The notes under the pieces: generated by a model | The model's database searches: none | Told to the model about the DNA's origin: nothing | Seen by the model: only the letters and a program-made list of their open reading frames with translations | Shown here: piece after piece, positions 23,861 to 30,455 of the stretch | Position numbering within the stretch: the stretch's first letter is position 1 | How the letters are laid out: each line of letters opens with the position of its first letter | IMG/VR virus record: IMGVR_UViG_3300030419_003947 | Location: 1-55,581 of that record | Length of the DNA: 55,581 nucleotides | Source: a virus | Direction: 5' to 3' (one strand) | Translations under genes and position numbers: made by a program

Positions 23861-24228
23861 CATACCAGTACCTACCGTGTATGGCCTTATCAAGGCTGTG
23901 CATGGTAGGGGGGTCGGGCAGATCAGCACTGTCCCTGACGAAGACCATATGGTCGAAACCCCGTCAGCTTGCTCCATAACCATGCCGTATCGACATAGTC
24001 GATTCTTGGGGAGCAATGATTCCACCACTGTTCCAGCAGTTTGACAGAGTCCCTTAAGGGATCTACGGTTCTTGTCCCATCAGACTGCTGGGCTAATAAG
24101 CACACCACAACTGTTCCGATAGTCTGAGATATCGCGGCTTGACACGCCACACCCCATAGTGGGCATCCGAATGGAAGCGATTAATCAGATTATTGGAACA
24201 GTATTCACACCACAGAGGGGAAACTCTG
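23861..24228 (+). ncRNA. Structured intergenic RNA candidate (multi-hairpin)
   Basis: About 370 nt with consecutive strong stems: an 18-bp stem with G-U pairs and 3-nt loop at 23871-23909; CTGACG/CGTCAG (23935-23967) enclosing GACCATATGGTC; TGCTCC/GGAGCA (23970-24015) enclosing ATCGAC/GTCGAT; CCAGCAGT/ACTGCTGG (24033-24091) enclosing TCCCTTAAGGGA; and CAGAG/CTCTG (24213-24228) whose loop presents the ribosome site of the next gene. No open frame with a start site is visible. It could be an independent RNA or a regulatory leader; no known class is recognised. Confidence 0.55.
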
Positions 24229-24486
24229 ATGAATTACGCAATGGTATCACGCATCAATGCCTTTGGCAGAGGACAAGTTTGGGTCTATGTGGACCTGCAC
24301 ACCCACCGCATTGCTCTGCCGTATGTATTTGAGACACAGAAACAGGCAGTTGACACAATGGGATCGCCTGTTGTTGAGTATAATCCAGACTACTGGAACA
24401 GATTGAACATATATGAGTTGGCACCCAATCCTGTTACCACACCACCTATGTCTGAATCAGACATTTCTCAGAAAGGAGCAAAATGA
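24229..24486 (+). CDS. Hypothetical protein (85 aa)
   Basis: The start at 24229 (MNYAMVSRINAFGRGQVWVY) follows an AGAGGGG site displayed in the loop of a small hairpin (24213-24228) that abuts the start codon, so translation may be sensitive to RNA structure. The N-terminal half is beta-strand-like (VWVYVDLHTHRIALPYVFET); the C-terminus is polar. No family recognised. It overlaps the next microgene by ATGA. Confidence 0.55.
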   Translation: MNYAMVSRINAFGRGQVWVYVDLHTHRIALPYVFETQKQAVDTMGSPVVEYNPDYWNRLNIYELAPNPVTTPPMSESDISQKGAK

Positions 24487-24611
24487 AAACTCCGAAGATC
24501 ATCAATGTGGCAGAGATGCTACAGAAAACCCGCCGCACCACTGCCCGTGCAGGGCAGAGATTCGTAGACAAGTCGAAGTATACCCGCAAACAGAAGCACA
24601 AAACCCTCTAA
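24483..24611 (+). CDS. Basic microprotein (42 aa)
   Basis: This frame (MKTPKIINVAEMLQKTRRTT ... KQKHKTL) overlaps the previous stop as ATGA and has an AAAGGAG site just upstream. It is strongly basic in its C-terminal half (RQ, KYTRKQKHK), fitting a nucleic-acid-binding or host-takeover peptide. The next gene starts 14 nt downstream with its own AGGAGA site. Confidence 0.55.
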   Translation: MKTPKIINVAEMLQKTRRTTARAGQRFVDKSKYTRKQKHKTL

Positions 24612-24625
24612 TAGGAGACAGAATC

Positions 24626-24832
24626 ATGCCAAGTCTTACCCACAATCAACAGATCGCAATGGCCGTTATCATCGGTCAGTCCAACACCAGCAACGCCCGT
24701 ATTATGGCACAGGAATCTTTGAGGAACGCGGAGTCTGAAGAGAACTATGCACTGGCAACAGACAGCGATAGCCGCCCCGCCCACATGTCTGTCAGCAAGA
24801 CAGGCGTATACACCTTTCGCACGGTCAGCTAA
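24626..24832 (+). CDS. Hypothetical protein (68 aa)
   Basis: Starts MPSLTHNQQIAMAVIIGQSN after an AGGAGA site 8 nt upstream. It has a short helical N-terminus and a polar C-terminus ending in a strand-like segment (GVYTFRTVS). No recognised family. Part of the tightly packed run of small early genes between 24229 and 25707. Confidence 0.55.
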   Translation: MPSLTHNQQIAMAVIIGQSNTSNARIMAQESLRNAESEENYALATDSDSRPAHMSVSKTGVYTFRTVS

Positions 24833-24833
24833 C

Positions 24834-24929
24834 ATGGACTTCCTACAGTCGGCACTGGTCATATTAGGCATTTCCATAGGCATAACCTTTATTTGCTACC
24901 TTGTGGTCACTAAACCAGAGGAGGATTGA
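24834..24929 (+). CDS. Single-pass membrane microprotein (31 aa)
   Basis: The peptide MDFLQSALVILGISIGITFI is followed by CYLVVTKPEED; about 22 hydrophobic residues make one transmembrane helix with an acidic tail. It starts 1 nt after the previous stop, so it is probably translated by re-initiation. Phages often encode such peptides to perturb host membranes or to block superinfection, but no function can be assigned. Confidence 0.5.
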   Translation: MDFLQSALVILGISIGITFICYLVVTKPEED

Positions 24930-24931
24930 AC

Positions 24932-25189
24932 ATGCGAAACAATAATGGGTTCACGTTCAACAGGCTCAACGAGTCTACAGTTGTTGTCAGCAATCAGAGT
25001 ATGCTGACGGGCCACTTTAACTCCCAAGAGTGGCATGTTCCTTTTGACACCTTCCAGAGAGGCTATACAAAGTGGCTGGCTGGCGCATTTATACAGGACG
25101 CTATGCCCTTCCTGTCTGATAATCAGCGGGAGTTTGTGATGTCTGGCATCACAGAGGAAGAGTGGGATCTGGAATTCAAGGACATGTAA
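24932..25189 (+). CDS. Hypothetical protein with IQDAMPFLS/ITEEEWD motifs (85 aa)
   Basis: The segment WLAGAFIQDAMPFLSDNQRE followed by FVMSGITEEEWDLEF matches a small protein type found widely in early regions of tailed phages, for which no function is established. A GAGGAGG site lies 6 nt upstream of the ATG at 24932. It is soluble and slightly acidic. Confidence 0.65.
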   Translation: MRNNNGFTFNRLNESTVVVSNQSMLTGHFNSQEWHVPFDTFQRGYTKWLAGAFIQDAMPFLSDNQREFVMSGITEEEWDLEFKDM

Positions 25190-25204
25190 AGAAAGGAGTG
25201 ATCT

Positions 25205-25408
25205 ATGTTTCACATAGACATCGTGCAGACTGCCGTCAGAGATAGCAAGGGACGGTTCACTGGAGAATACAAGATAGAGTTCTCCAGTTTCTTGTTAACA
25301 AGAATATTTGGTGGCGATACCATCCCCTCCAACAGGGGATTGCTAAAGGCACAGCTTGTCTTGTGTCCTCTGATATTGTGGCTAACTTATTCTCTCACAG
25401 GGGGTTAG
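25205..25408 (+). CDS. Small membrane-anchored hypothetical protein (67 aa)
   Basis: The N-terminal half is a polar strand-rich segment (MFHIDIVQTAVRDSKGRFTG) and the C-terminus is hydrophobic (LLKAQLVLCPLILWLTYSLT), predicting one membrane helix near the end. An AAAGGAG site precedes the ATG. No family recognised. Confidence 0.5.
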   Translation: MFHIDIVQTAVRDSKGRFTGEYKIEFSSFLLTRIFGGDTIPSNRGLLKAQLVLCPLILWLTYSLTGG

Positions 25409-25413
25409 ATGAC

Positions 25414-25707
25414 ATGGGAAGTTTAGTGCATCTCGCAGAGCAATTGACTAAGAATCCGCAGAGTAAAGTTATCAACTTTCAACAGAAGGAGGTAAAGCCA
25501 TTGCCAAAAAGCAATGAATCAGACCACAGTCCAGCCACTAAGAGACAGCGGGGTTGGATCTATTACAACCTCAAACTCAGCACCTACAAAGTATCCATCA
25601 GCAAGGTGGAGATGAGTGTGCTGATAGAGCGTAGCCAGCGCAACAGTGAAGAGAAAGCCAAGGTCAAATTCAGACTGCTCCAGATGGGAGCAAAGGAGGT
25701 GGCGTAG
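25414..25707 (+). CDS. Hypothetical protein (97 aa)
   Basis: I chose the ATG at 25414 (MGSLVHLAEQLTKNPQSKVI); a GGGGG run lies upstream and the frame could start earlier within the previous gene. The middle (RQRGWIYYNLKLSTYKVSIS) is strand-like and the C-terminus basic. The last base overlaps the next start (TAGTG). Confidence 0.5.
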   Translation: MGSLVHLAEQLTKNPQSKVINFQQKEVKPLPKSNESDHSPATKRQRGWIYYNLKLSTYKVSISKVEMSVLIERSQRNSEEKAKVKFRLLQMGAKEVA

Positions 25708-26057
25708 TGCAGATCACTATTGAACTCAGCGAAGAAGACACAAGGATCGCACGGTCTATTGTGTCTGGCCAGACACACTTTGTATTGAACAGCCATTGTC
25801 TGGAGGATGCGGTTATCACGGGTGTATTACATCAGATCCATAACAACACAGCAATCTGGGCAGCTACAGACAAGCTACTTAACAGAGGGGGTTTCGATGG
25901 TGAACACGATCAAGATCTGGCAGAACAGCAGGATATTTGCAACACTGACGGGGCTGGTGCGCCCGTCAAAGAACACGAAGACAGGGCCGATGATGGCGAT
26001 ATCCCTACTGGACAAGAGGGACACGCCGACACAGATCATCAAGCAGAAGAAAGATGA
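25707..26057 (+). CDS. Hypothetical protein, GTG start, C-terminus overlapping next gene
   Basis: The first 60 residues (MQITIELSEEDTRIARSIVS, VLNSHCLEDAVITGVLHQIH) look like a normal helical protein, translated from a GTG overlapping the previous stop. From about residue 64 the sequence turns into Asp/Gly/His/Ala-rich low-quality sequence that overlaps the next gene by 161 nt in another frame. Either the tail is tolerated, or a frameshift or recent mutation removed an earlier stop. Confidence 0.45.
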   Translation: MQITIELSEEDTRIARSIVSGQTHFVLNSHCLEDAVITGVLHQIHNNTAIWAATDKLLNRGGFDGEHDQDLAEQQDICNTDGAGAPVKEHEDRADDGDIPTGQEGHADTDHQAEER

Positions 26058-26601
26058 CAGTGTCTGTGGTGATTGCAAGCTACGTGGCAGGATCTGCTAC
26101 GTCCACCCCATGTCTCTCAATGGAGTCTGGAAAGCAGCAGTAGATCAAGTTGTATCGGCACTGCCAAAGAGACTACGTGCTGTAAGGTTCGGCACCTATG
26201 GCAACCCCAGCTTGCTCCCTCTGGGATTGGTTAAAAAGGTAGCCGCCAAGGCAAAGACTTGGACAGGTTACACTCACGATTGGGAAACCTGTAACCCTCA
26301 GTATAATAAATATTTCATGGCATCCATAGACCCCTTCACCGCACAAGCGAAAGGACGCACAGCTATAGAAGACAAAGCTGAAGCAAATAGAATGGGATAC
26401 AGAACCTACAGGACCATCGGCTCAATCAAAGAATTGTTGCCCGATGAGATCCATTGCCCCCACGAAGAGAAAGGAGTGCAGTGCATAGACTGTGGACTGT
26501 GCAGTGGGAACAGTATCAAGGCCAAGAACATTGCCATCACAGTAGGTGGCGCACCAAACAAACAGGTCCATTATCTTAAAACCATCAAGGAGATTGCCTA
26601 A
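25897..26601 (+). CDS. Cys-rich phage protein, DUF7227-like
   Basis: The 234-aa frame starts MVNTIKIWQNSRIFATLTGL after a GAGGGGG site at 25885-25891. It has the KNTKTGPMMA motif followed by SVCGDCKLRGRICYVHPMSL and a second Cys group CPHEEKGVQCIDCGLCSGN, a pattern I associate with a widespread phage family of unknown function (DUF7227); the Cys spacing suggests bound zinc or an Fe-S cluster. The middle YGNPSLLPLGLVKKVAAKAK and WTGYTHDWETCNPQY are also characteristic. It is followed by ATG in its stop codon (TAATG). Confidence 0.7.
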   Translation: MVNTIKIWQNSRIFATLTGLVRPSKNTKTGPMMAISLLDKRDTPTQIIKQKKDDSVCGDCKLRGRICYVHPMSLNGVWKAAVDQVVSALPKRLRAVRFGTYGNPSLLPLGLVKKVAAKAKTWTGYTHDWETCNPQYNKYFMASIDPFTAQAKGRTAIEDKAEANRMGYRTYRTIGSIKELLPDEIHCPHEEKGVQCIDCGLCSGNSIKAKNIAITVGGAPNKQVHYLKTIKEIA

Positions 26602-27146
26602 TGTCATACCATGAGACAACGATTCAAGTAGACACTGAAGTAGATTTAGGGTTCGATATATCCGTAGCTGATAGCTATAGTGGAACAGCATTTGACTGTG
26701 ACGTAGACTTCAGTGGCACTGACATTGAGATCACCATTGACACCTCAGATTTTCGTGATGAGATCAAAGAGGAAATCAAAGAGACTGTCAAAGATGAACT
26801 CTACGAAGATATTAAGGAAGAGATCATCGAATCCATTGCACACGCCGACAACCCATTCGCCAAGTTGGCAGCATTCGTCAACTCCATTGATCGTCCTCAT
26901 AAACGAAGCGTAGATTCTCGCATCGACAACGCGGTTATAGCATCTAACAAGACGCTGGAAACGTCTTGGACCAACGTCTGTGCTGAGAAAGACAAGGAGA
27001 TAGAGCAGCTAAACAAAGACAAGCTGGAGCTTGCAGAACACATCAAGTTAGAGAAAGAGAAAGGAGAAGAGAAGCCAGCATTGACTGTTCATTTAGACCC
27101 ACCGCAACCCGCATTCCCTAACAAATTTAACACGGAGGAAAAGTAA
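26601..27146 (+). CDS. Acidic coiled-coil hypothetical protein (181 aa)
   Basis: Residues 1-50 are very acidic and strand-like (DTEVDLGFDISVADSYSGTA). Residues 55-75 (FRDEIKEEIKETVKDELYED) and 125-155 (EKDKEIEQLNKDKLELAEHI) form likely coiled coils. It starts in the stop codon of the preceding gene. No enzyme motif. The acidic N-terminus could mimic nucleic acid, but that is speculative. Confidence 0.55.
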   Translation: MSYHETTIQVDTEVDLGFDISVADSYSGTAFDCDVDFSGTDIEITIDTSDFRDEIKEEIKETVKDELYEDIKEEIIESIAHADNPFAKLAAFVNSIDRPHKRSVDSRIDNAVIASNKTLETSWTNVCAEKDKEIEQLNKDKLELAEHIKLEKEKGEEKPALTVHLDPPQPAFPNKFNTEEK

Positions 27147-27147
27147 C

Positions 27148-28239
27148 ATGCGAACTGGACTTGATGGAGAGCGTGGACCCGTAGTCGCCTTGGCTGAGAA
27201 GCTGGAAGAGCAGCGCAACAACATCGCAGACTACAGAGGGAACACTGGAGGGATGTCGGCTGTGTTGAACCACACAGAGGACGGCATCGACGGCATTGCT
27301 CTGGCACTGGAGAATGTCGGAGCCTTCCCCACTAACAGGATCTGTGACTCGCAGATCGCTGCGCGGCTCAAGATTCCCAAACCTTATTGGGATCGTTGCC
27401 GTGACAACTCACCAGAGTTGTTGACCACCAACGTCAACCACTGGCTGCACAACGAGCCAGAGGACAGGATGTTTCGCACCTTGGCTGGAACAGGTCGAGC
27501 CTTCCTGTCCAATCGCTATCGTAGCTTGGACAACTACGATCTGGCAGAGGCTGTGCTGCCGCCCATGATCGAAGCAGGGTGTGAGGTCAAGTCTTGTGAG
27601 ATCACGGATAGCCGCATGTATATCAAGGCTATCACCTACGAACGCACTGCTGACATCAAGCAGGGCGATACAGTTGCTGCGGGTATCATGGTCAGCAACT
27701 CAGAGGTAGGGCAGGGTGCCTTGTTTGCCGGGGCTTTCACGGAGCGTCTGGTCTGCACCAATGGCATGGTCCACAACGATTGGGGCCAGCGCAAGTATCA
27801 TGTCGGTGCCAAGCAGACCTCTGGCAACTTGGATCTCAACAGTGCTTGGGAGTTGTTCAGCGACAATACCAAGAGCCTGTCAGACCGTGCCTTCTGGGCG
27901 CAGGTATCTGATACGGTGCGTGGTGTGCTGTCACAGGACGGCTTTGATCGCATCGTTGAGGACATGAGGGAAGCGGCTGGCGAAGCTATCGACACCGACC
28001 CCATCAAAGTTGTTGAGCGGACACAGAAGAAGTATAAGCTCAACGACACAGAGAAGGGTGGCATCCTACAGCACCTGTTGCAGGGTGGAGAGATGTCGAA
28101 GTGGGGTCTGGCCAATGCGGTCACTCGCACGGCAGAGGATGCCAGTGAGTATGACCGTGCTACTGAGATGGAAGCTCTGGGCTGGAACATCGTCAAGATG
28201 CCAGCCCGTGAGTGGACTTCCCTTATCGCTCAGTCGTAG
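27148..28239 (+). CDS. DUF932 family phage/plasmid protein
   Basis: The 363-aa protein shows the family's landmarks in order: FRTLAGTGRAFLSNRYRSLD near residue 110, then VAAGIMVSNSEVGQGALFAG and ERLVCTNGMVHNDWG around residues 180-215, and a helical C-terminal half. DUF932 proteins occur in phages and plasmids; their molecular role is not settled. A GGAGG site precedes the ATG. Codon use is more G+C-rich than in neighbours. An 11-bp hairpin follows the stop. Confidence 0.85.
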   Translation: MRTGLDGERGPVVALAEKLEEQRNNIADYRGNTGGMSAVLNHTEDGIDGIALALENVGAFPTNRICDSQIAARLKIPKPYWDRCRDNSPELLTTNVNHWLHNEPEDRMFRTLAGTGRAFLSNRYRSLDNYDLAEAVLPPMIEAGCEVKSCEITDSRMYIKAITYERTADIKQGDTVAAGIMVSNSEVGQGALFAGAFTERLVCTNGMVHNDWGQRKYHVGAKQTSGNLDLNSAWELFSDNTKSLSDRAFWAQVSDTVRGVLSQDGFDRIVEDMREAAGEAIDTDPIKVVERTQKKYKLNDTEKGGILQHLLQGGEMSKWGLANAVTRTAEDASEYDRATEMEALGWNIVKMPAREWTSLIAQS

Positions 28240-28247
28240 TCACCATA

Positions 28248-28277
28248 GAGGGGCAGGGTCGAGTGGCCCTGCCCCTC
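28248..28277 (+). terminator. Intercistronic GC-rich hairpin after the DUF932 gene
   Basis: GAGGGGCAGGG pairs perfectly with CCCTGCCCCTC around an 8-nt loop. It is followed by CTTACC rather than a T-run, so it may stabilise mRNA ends or terminate only partly. Confidence 0.55.
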
Positions 28278-28283
28278 CTTACC

Positions 28284-28313
28284 ATAGGAGATATCTATGG
28301 CACAAACACCAGA
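28284..28313 (+). repeat. Duplicated translation-start cassette, copy 1
   Basis: Thirty bases covering the AGGAGATAT ribosome site, ATG and first codons (MAQTP) are identical to 28476-28505, while the genes downstream differ. This looks like a recombination-mediated duplication of a start cassette. Confidence 0.85.
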
Positions 28314-28479
28314 TTTCCGCAATTATCCTAAGTGTATACGGTGCAACGTAAGACCTTCGATACCATATACACATAAAGAATCCCACTATTGTTCACCATG
28401 CGAATTAGAGATAATTGTTGAGAACAGGAGAAAGAGAAAAGAGTATCAAGAGAAACGAAATCAAGAGAAACGAAAATAG
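28297..28479 (+). CDS. Small zinc-finger protein (60 aa)
   Basis: KCIRCNVRPS and, 18 residues later, HYCSPCELEII give two CxxC pairs that would bind zinc; the C-terminus is a basic helix (ENRRKRKEYQEKRNQEKRK). Likely nucleic-acid binding. The first five codons and ribosome site are an exact copy of those of the next gene. Confidence 0.6.
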   Translation: MAQTPDFRNYPKCIRCNVRPSIPYTHKESHYCSPCELEIIVENRRKRKEYQEKRNQEKRK

Positions 28480-28505
28480 GAGATATCTATGGCACAAACA
28501 CCAGA
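28476..28505 (+). repeat. Duplicated translation-start cassette, copy 2
   Basis: Identical 30-base copy of 28284-28313, giving the next gene the same ribosome site and MAQTP start. Confidence 0.85.
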
Positions 28506-28710
28506 AGATTTACTGGATGGGTTCATAGAAGTCACAGCATACATGCTTATCAGTCATTGCAAGGAACAAGGTTGCAGCCTTGAGCTTGGGATAAAAGATT
28601 GGCAAGATGAACTGCCAGAGATACAAGAGAAGTTAGCAGAGAGAGTCATAGACAAAGCCCATAGTATTCACGCAAGCAATTATCATAGGAGCAAATACGA
28701 TGACCACTAA
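28489..28710 (+). CDS. Hypothetical protein (73 aa)
   Basis: Starts MAQTPEDLLDGFIEVTAYML in the duplicated start cassette. The rest is helical and amphipathic (CSLELGIKDWQDELPEIQEK). No known family. It overlaps the next gene by 11 nt. Confidence 0.55.
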   Translation: MAQTPEDLLDGFIEVTAYMLISHCKEQGCSLELGIKDWQDELPEIQEKLAERVIDKAHSIHASNYHRSKYDDH

Positions 28711-29053
28711 TGCAAATCAAAAATTGTTTAGCCTCACTCAGCTTGTAGCTAAGATGAAGGCTGTTGATCCACAGCAAGCACGATTTAGGAATGACCGTAT
28801 CATAGAGAATCTCAAGAAGCGCAAGCGCACGGCGATGAAAATCGCCTCATCTATACATGGATCATACAATGCCCACTTCCTATTGGAAGAAGGTAAAGAT
28901 GATCCAGAATTGGTAGAATTATATGCCGTGCAAGAGGGTATCAACCGTGCCGAAAGCCTGTATCGCACCTTTGAATCCGTGTGGACAAACTATTGTGCAA
29001 GGTACTGGACAGAGCAACTGTATCCAGAAGACTACCTTGACGATTACAGCTAA
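28700..29053 (+). CDS. Hypothetical helical protein (117 aa)
   Basis: MTTNANQKLFSLTQLVAKMK leads a mainly helical protein with a basic patch (IIENLKKRKRTAMKIASSIH) and an aromatic C-terminus (TNYCARYWTEQLYPEDYLDD). An AGGAGC site lies upstream inside the previous gene. It directly precedes a plus-strand Xre-type regulator, with which it may be co-transcribed. Confidence 0.55.
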   Translation: MTTNANQKLFSLTQLVAKMKAVDPQQARFRNDRIIENLKKRKRTAMKIASSIHGSYNAHFLLEEGKDDPELVELYAVQEGINRAESLYRTFESVWTNYCARYWTEQLYPEDYLDDYS

Positions 29054-29064
29054 GGAGTATATAA

Positions 29065-29379
29065 ATGCCAAAACCAGAAAAGGAAAAAGACAGGTACGGT
29101 AACCTTTTGTTTCGTGCAAACAGAACCCGACCAATCTCGTGGGATCTGGGTGATCCCAAAGTGCATGTTAAGACAGATATAATGAATGAGCTTATGAGAT
29201 TCCGAAATATCAAAAACATTTCAGAGCTTGGCAGGGCAATGGATGTGCATCCTTCTAACTTGTATCGCATCAATGCTGGCAAAATCCTACCTAACTACAC
29301 AACGCTTGCTCGTATGTGTCTCGTGTTGGGTTGCCAGCCAGCAGATCTACTGTATGTAGATTATAATCTTAGTGATTGA
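29065..29379 (+). CDS. Xre/Cro-type HTH regulator (plus strand)
   Basis: Residues about 36-99 form an Xre-family helix-turn-helix: DIMNELMRFRNIKNISELGR, MDVHPSNLYRINAGKILPNY, then TLARMCLVLGCQPADLLYVD. The first 35 residues are a charged extension (MPKPEKEKDRYGNLLFRANR). An AAGGAG site lies 7 nt upstream. Its 3' end overlaps the opposing minus-strand gene by 11 nt. With the minus-strand regulator at 29977-30216 it could form a two-repressor switch similar in logic to Cro and CI. Confidence 0.75.
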   Translation: MPKPEKEKDRYGNLLFRANRTRPISWDLGDPKVHVKTDIMNELMRFRNIKNISELGRAMDVHPSNLYRINAGKILPNYTTLARMCLVLGCQPADLLYVDYNLSD

Positions 29380-29977
29380 GATGCTTGACCACCTTCATCT
29401 CAATATAGCCCCAATCAAATGGCACTTGAAAGGATTGATCTTTGATTTCCATCTCTGTAACGACAGAACAGAATTGATTGACCGCATCCTGTAGTTCGTA
29501 AGGCACCGTGTAGGATGTGGACTCTGGCTCTGGCAGCACCGGAAGATTCTGCCCCACAATCTCATTGCGCATAGCGCGTAAGTGTCCAGCAGACCACTCT
29601 TCTTCTTCTGCCTTGTCCAGTAGGTGATCCCTGTCTGCCGTGTTCTCCATACCCGCCACCTCAAGGTGATGAGTCCATGATAGATCACGGCGTTCCACAG
29701 GAGGGAAGACAGACGCTACCCATGCACAGTTTCTAAGGGTAGTGTCTGACTTTCCAGTGAGGAAAATTGCCTGTGAGTAAGTGTCTGGGAATTTGTTCTC
29801 GCCATATAGAATCCAATCTCCAATCCAAAAATTAATATGCTTGTGTATGGTTTGGAGAATAGCTCCAGCCCTAACCCATTCGTCCCATGACGTTTCGTCT
29901 GGGATCATATAGTGACCGTCTATGAACGCACCAGACAGACCAGATACTTTACGCAAGGTATCTTCTTGCTCACTCAT
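29369..29977 (-). CDS. WIGDW-type phage/plasmid protein in the repressor operon
   Basis: The 202-aa protein contains INFWIGDWILYGENKFPDTY, NCAWVASVFPPVERRDLSWT, HHLEVAGM and EEEWSAGHLRAMRNE, the conserved landmarks of a family found in phages, plasmids and actinobacterial regulators (LmbU-like), thought to bind DNA through the central helices. It starts in the stop codon of the upstream repressor (TAATG) after a GGAGAT site, so both come from the same leaderless transcript. A co-regulator role is inference. Confidence 0.6.
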   Translation of the reverse strand: MSEQEDTLRKVSGLSGAFIDGHYMIPDETSWDEWVRAGAILQTIHKHINFWIGDWILYGENKFPDTYSQAIFLTGKSDTTLRNCAWVASVFPPVERRDLSWTHHLEVAGMENTADRDHLLDKAEEEEWSAGHLRAMRNEIVGQNLPVLPEPESTSYTVPYELQDAVNQFCSVVTEMEIKDQSFQVPFDWGYIEMKVVKHLNH

Positions 29978-30216
29978 TACATCTCCTTTACTGGCGTTGC
30001 CAGATCAAAGCTCAACAAATCATTAGGCTTGCAATCCAAGGCAAGGCATATCTTACCTAATGTTTTAGCACTAATGTTTCGCTGGCGAGAGTTCCATATA
30101 TCATTTACTAAATTCTTATCGGTGCCGCTTATCTCAGCAAGTTTCTTTTGCGAGTTAACGCCACGACTACGGCATACATGTTGTAGGTTCCAGCGTAGCA
30201 ATATTAAATTATCCAT
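29977..30216 (-). CDS. Xre-type repressor (CI-like position), leaderless start
   Basis: The 79-aa protein from the ATG at 30216 (MDNLILLRWNLQHVCRSRGV) is a minimal Xre-family HTH: NSQKKLAEISGTDKNLVNDI, SAKTLGKICLALDCKPNDLL. The longer open frame upstream runs through the promoter and is rejected. The -10 element (TATATT) ends 7 nt before the start codon, placing the transcription start at the ATG itself, as for lambda cI from PRM. It probably represses from the palindrome at 30253-30272. It is smaller than classical CI and lacks a self-cleavage domain, so induction would need another route. Confidence 0.75.
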   Translation of the reverse strand: MDNLILLRWNLQHVCRSRGVNSQKKLAEISGTDKNLVNDIWNSRQRNISAKTLGKICLALDCKPNDLLSFDLATPVKEM

Positions 30217-30222
30217 CCACCA

Positions 30223-30251
30223 AATATATCCATCTATATGTGGATCGTCAA
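30223..30251 (-). promoter_or_regulatory. Promoter for the repressor operon (leaderless)
   Basis: On the minus strand TTGACG (30251-30246), a 17-nt spacer and TATATT (30228-30223) form a good sigma70-type promoter. The expected start falls on or next to the ATG at 30216. An inverted repeat ATCCA-8-TGGAT lies in the spacer (30228-30245). Confidence 0.7.
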
Positions 30252-30252
30252 C

Positions 30253-30272
30253 GATTCTTGTTGACAAGAATC
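30253..30272. promoter_or_regulatory. Operator-like palindrome between back-to-back promoters
   Basis: GATTCTTG (30253-30260), TTGA, CAAGAATC (30265-30272): a perfect inverted repeat with 8-bp arms and 4-bp centre. It covers the -35 box of the rightward promoter and lies 2 bp from the -35 box of the leftward one, so one bound dimer could affect both. An overlapping GTCAAC/GTTGAC repeat spans 30247-30265. Confidence 0.75.
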
Positions 30273-30290
30273 CACATTGGAACATATATT
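30261..30290 (+). promoter_or_regulatory. Rightward promoter for the SSB/ParB transcription unit
   Basis: TTGACA (30261-30266) is followed after 18 nt by TATATT (30285-30290), with ATATAT at 17 nt as an alternative -10. The start would be near 30297, giving a leader of about 160 nt before the SSB-like gene. The leader can form CCATGCC/GGCATGG (30370-30392) and CGGCA/TGCCG (30409-30422) hairpins, and carries the palindrome TCAATTGCAATTGA next to the ribosome site. Confidence 0.7.
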
Positions 30291-30455
30291 ATGAACGATA
30301 AAGATCGAATTGGCTGGATTATCTTGGCAGTCTTAACCTTCACCTTAACCTATTTAATACTCACCTAACCCATGCCCTTGGAGAAGGCATGGAAGCAGCA
30401 TATCGTAGCGGCAATAATGCCGTCCAATATCAATTGCAATTGAAAGGAAATGATC

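Noticed and set aside
23180-24028. 282-codon frame opposite the 205-aa gene
   Set aside because: It is antisense to a gene with a good ribosome site and a sensible protein, is Arg/Leu/Gly-rich in a shadow-like manner, and runs through perfect hairpins.
24041-24069. TTGACA with TACGGT 17 nt downstream, around the palindrome TCCCTTAAGGGA
   Set aside because: The -10 is poor, and the bases are better explained as part of the CCAGCAGT/ACTGCTGG stem-loop.
24226-24232. CTGATGA resembling a hammerhead ribozyme core
   Set aside because: The required second core GAAA and helices are not in the right order; the bases are the end of a small hairpin plus the ATG of the next gene.
29046-29062. TTGACG and TATATA before the plus-strand Xre gene as a promoter
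   Set aside because: The spacer is only 15 nt and the start would fall inside the gene, which has a normal AAGGAG ribosome site; more likely coincidental.
30291-30368. 25-codon frame for a hydrophobic peptide right after the rightward promoter
   Set aside because: The promoter would start transcription downstream of its ATG and there is no ribosome site.
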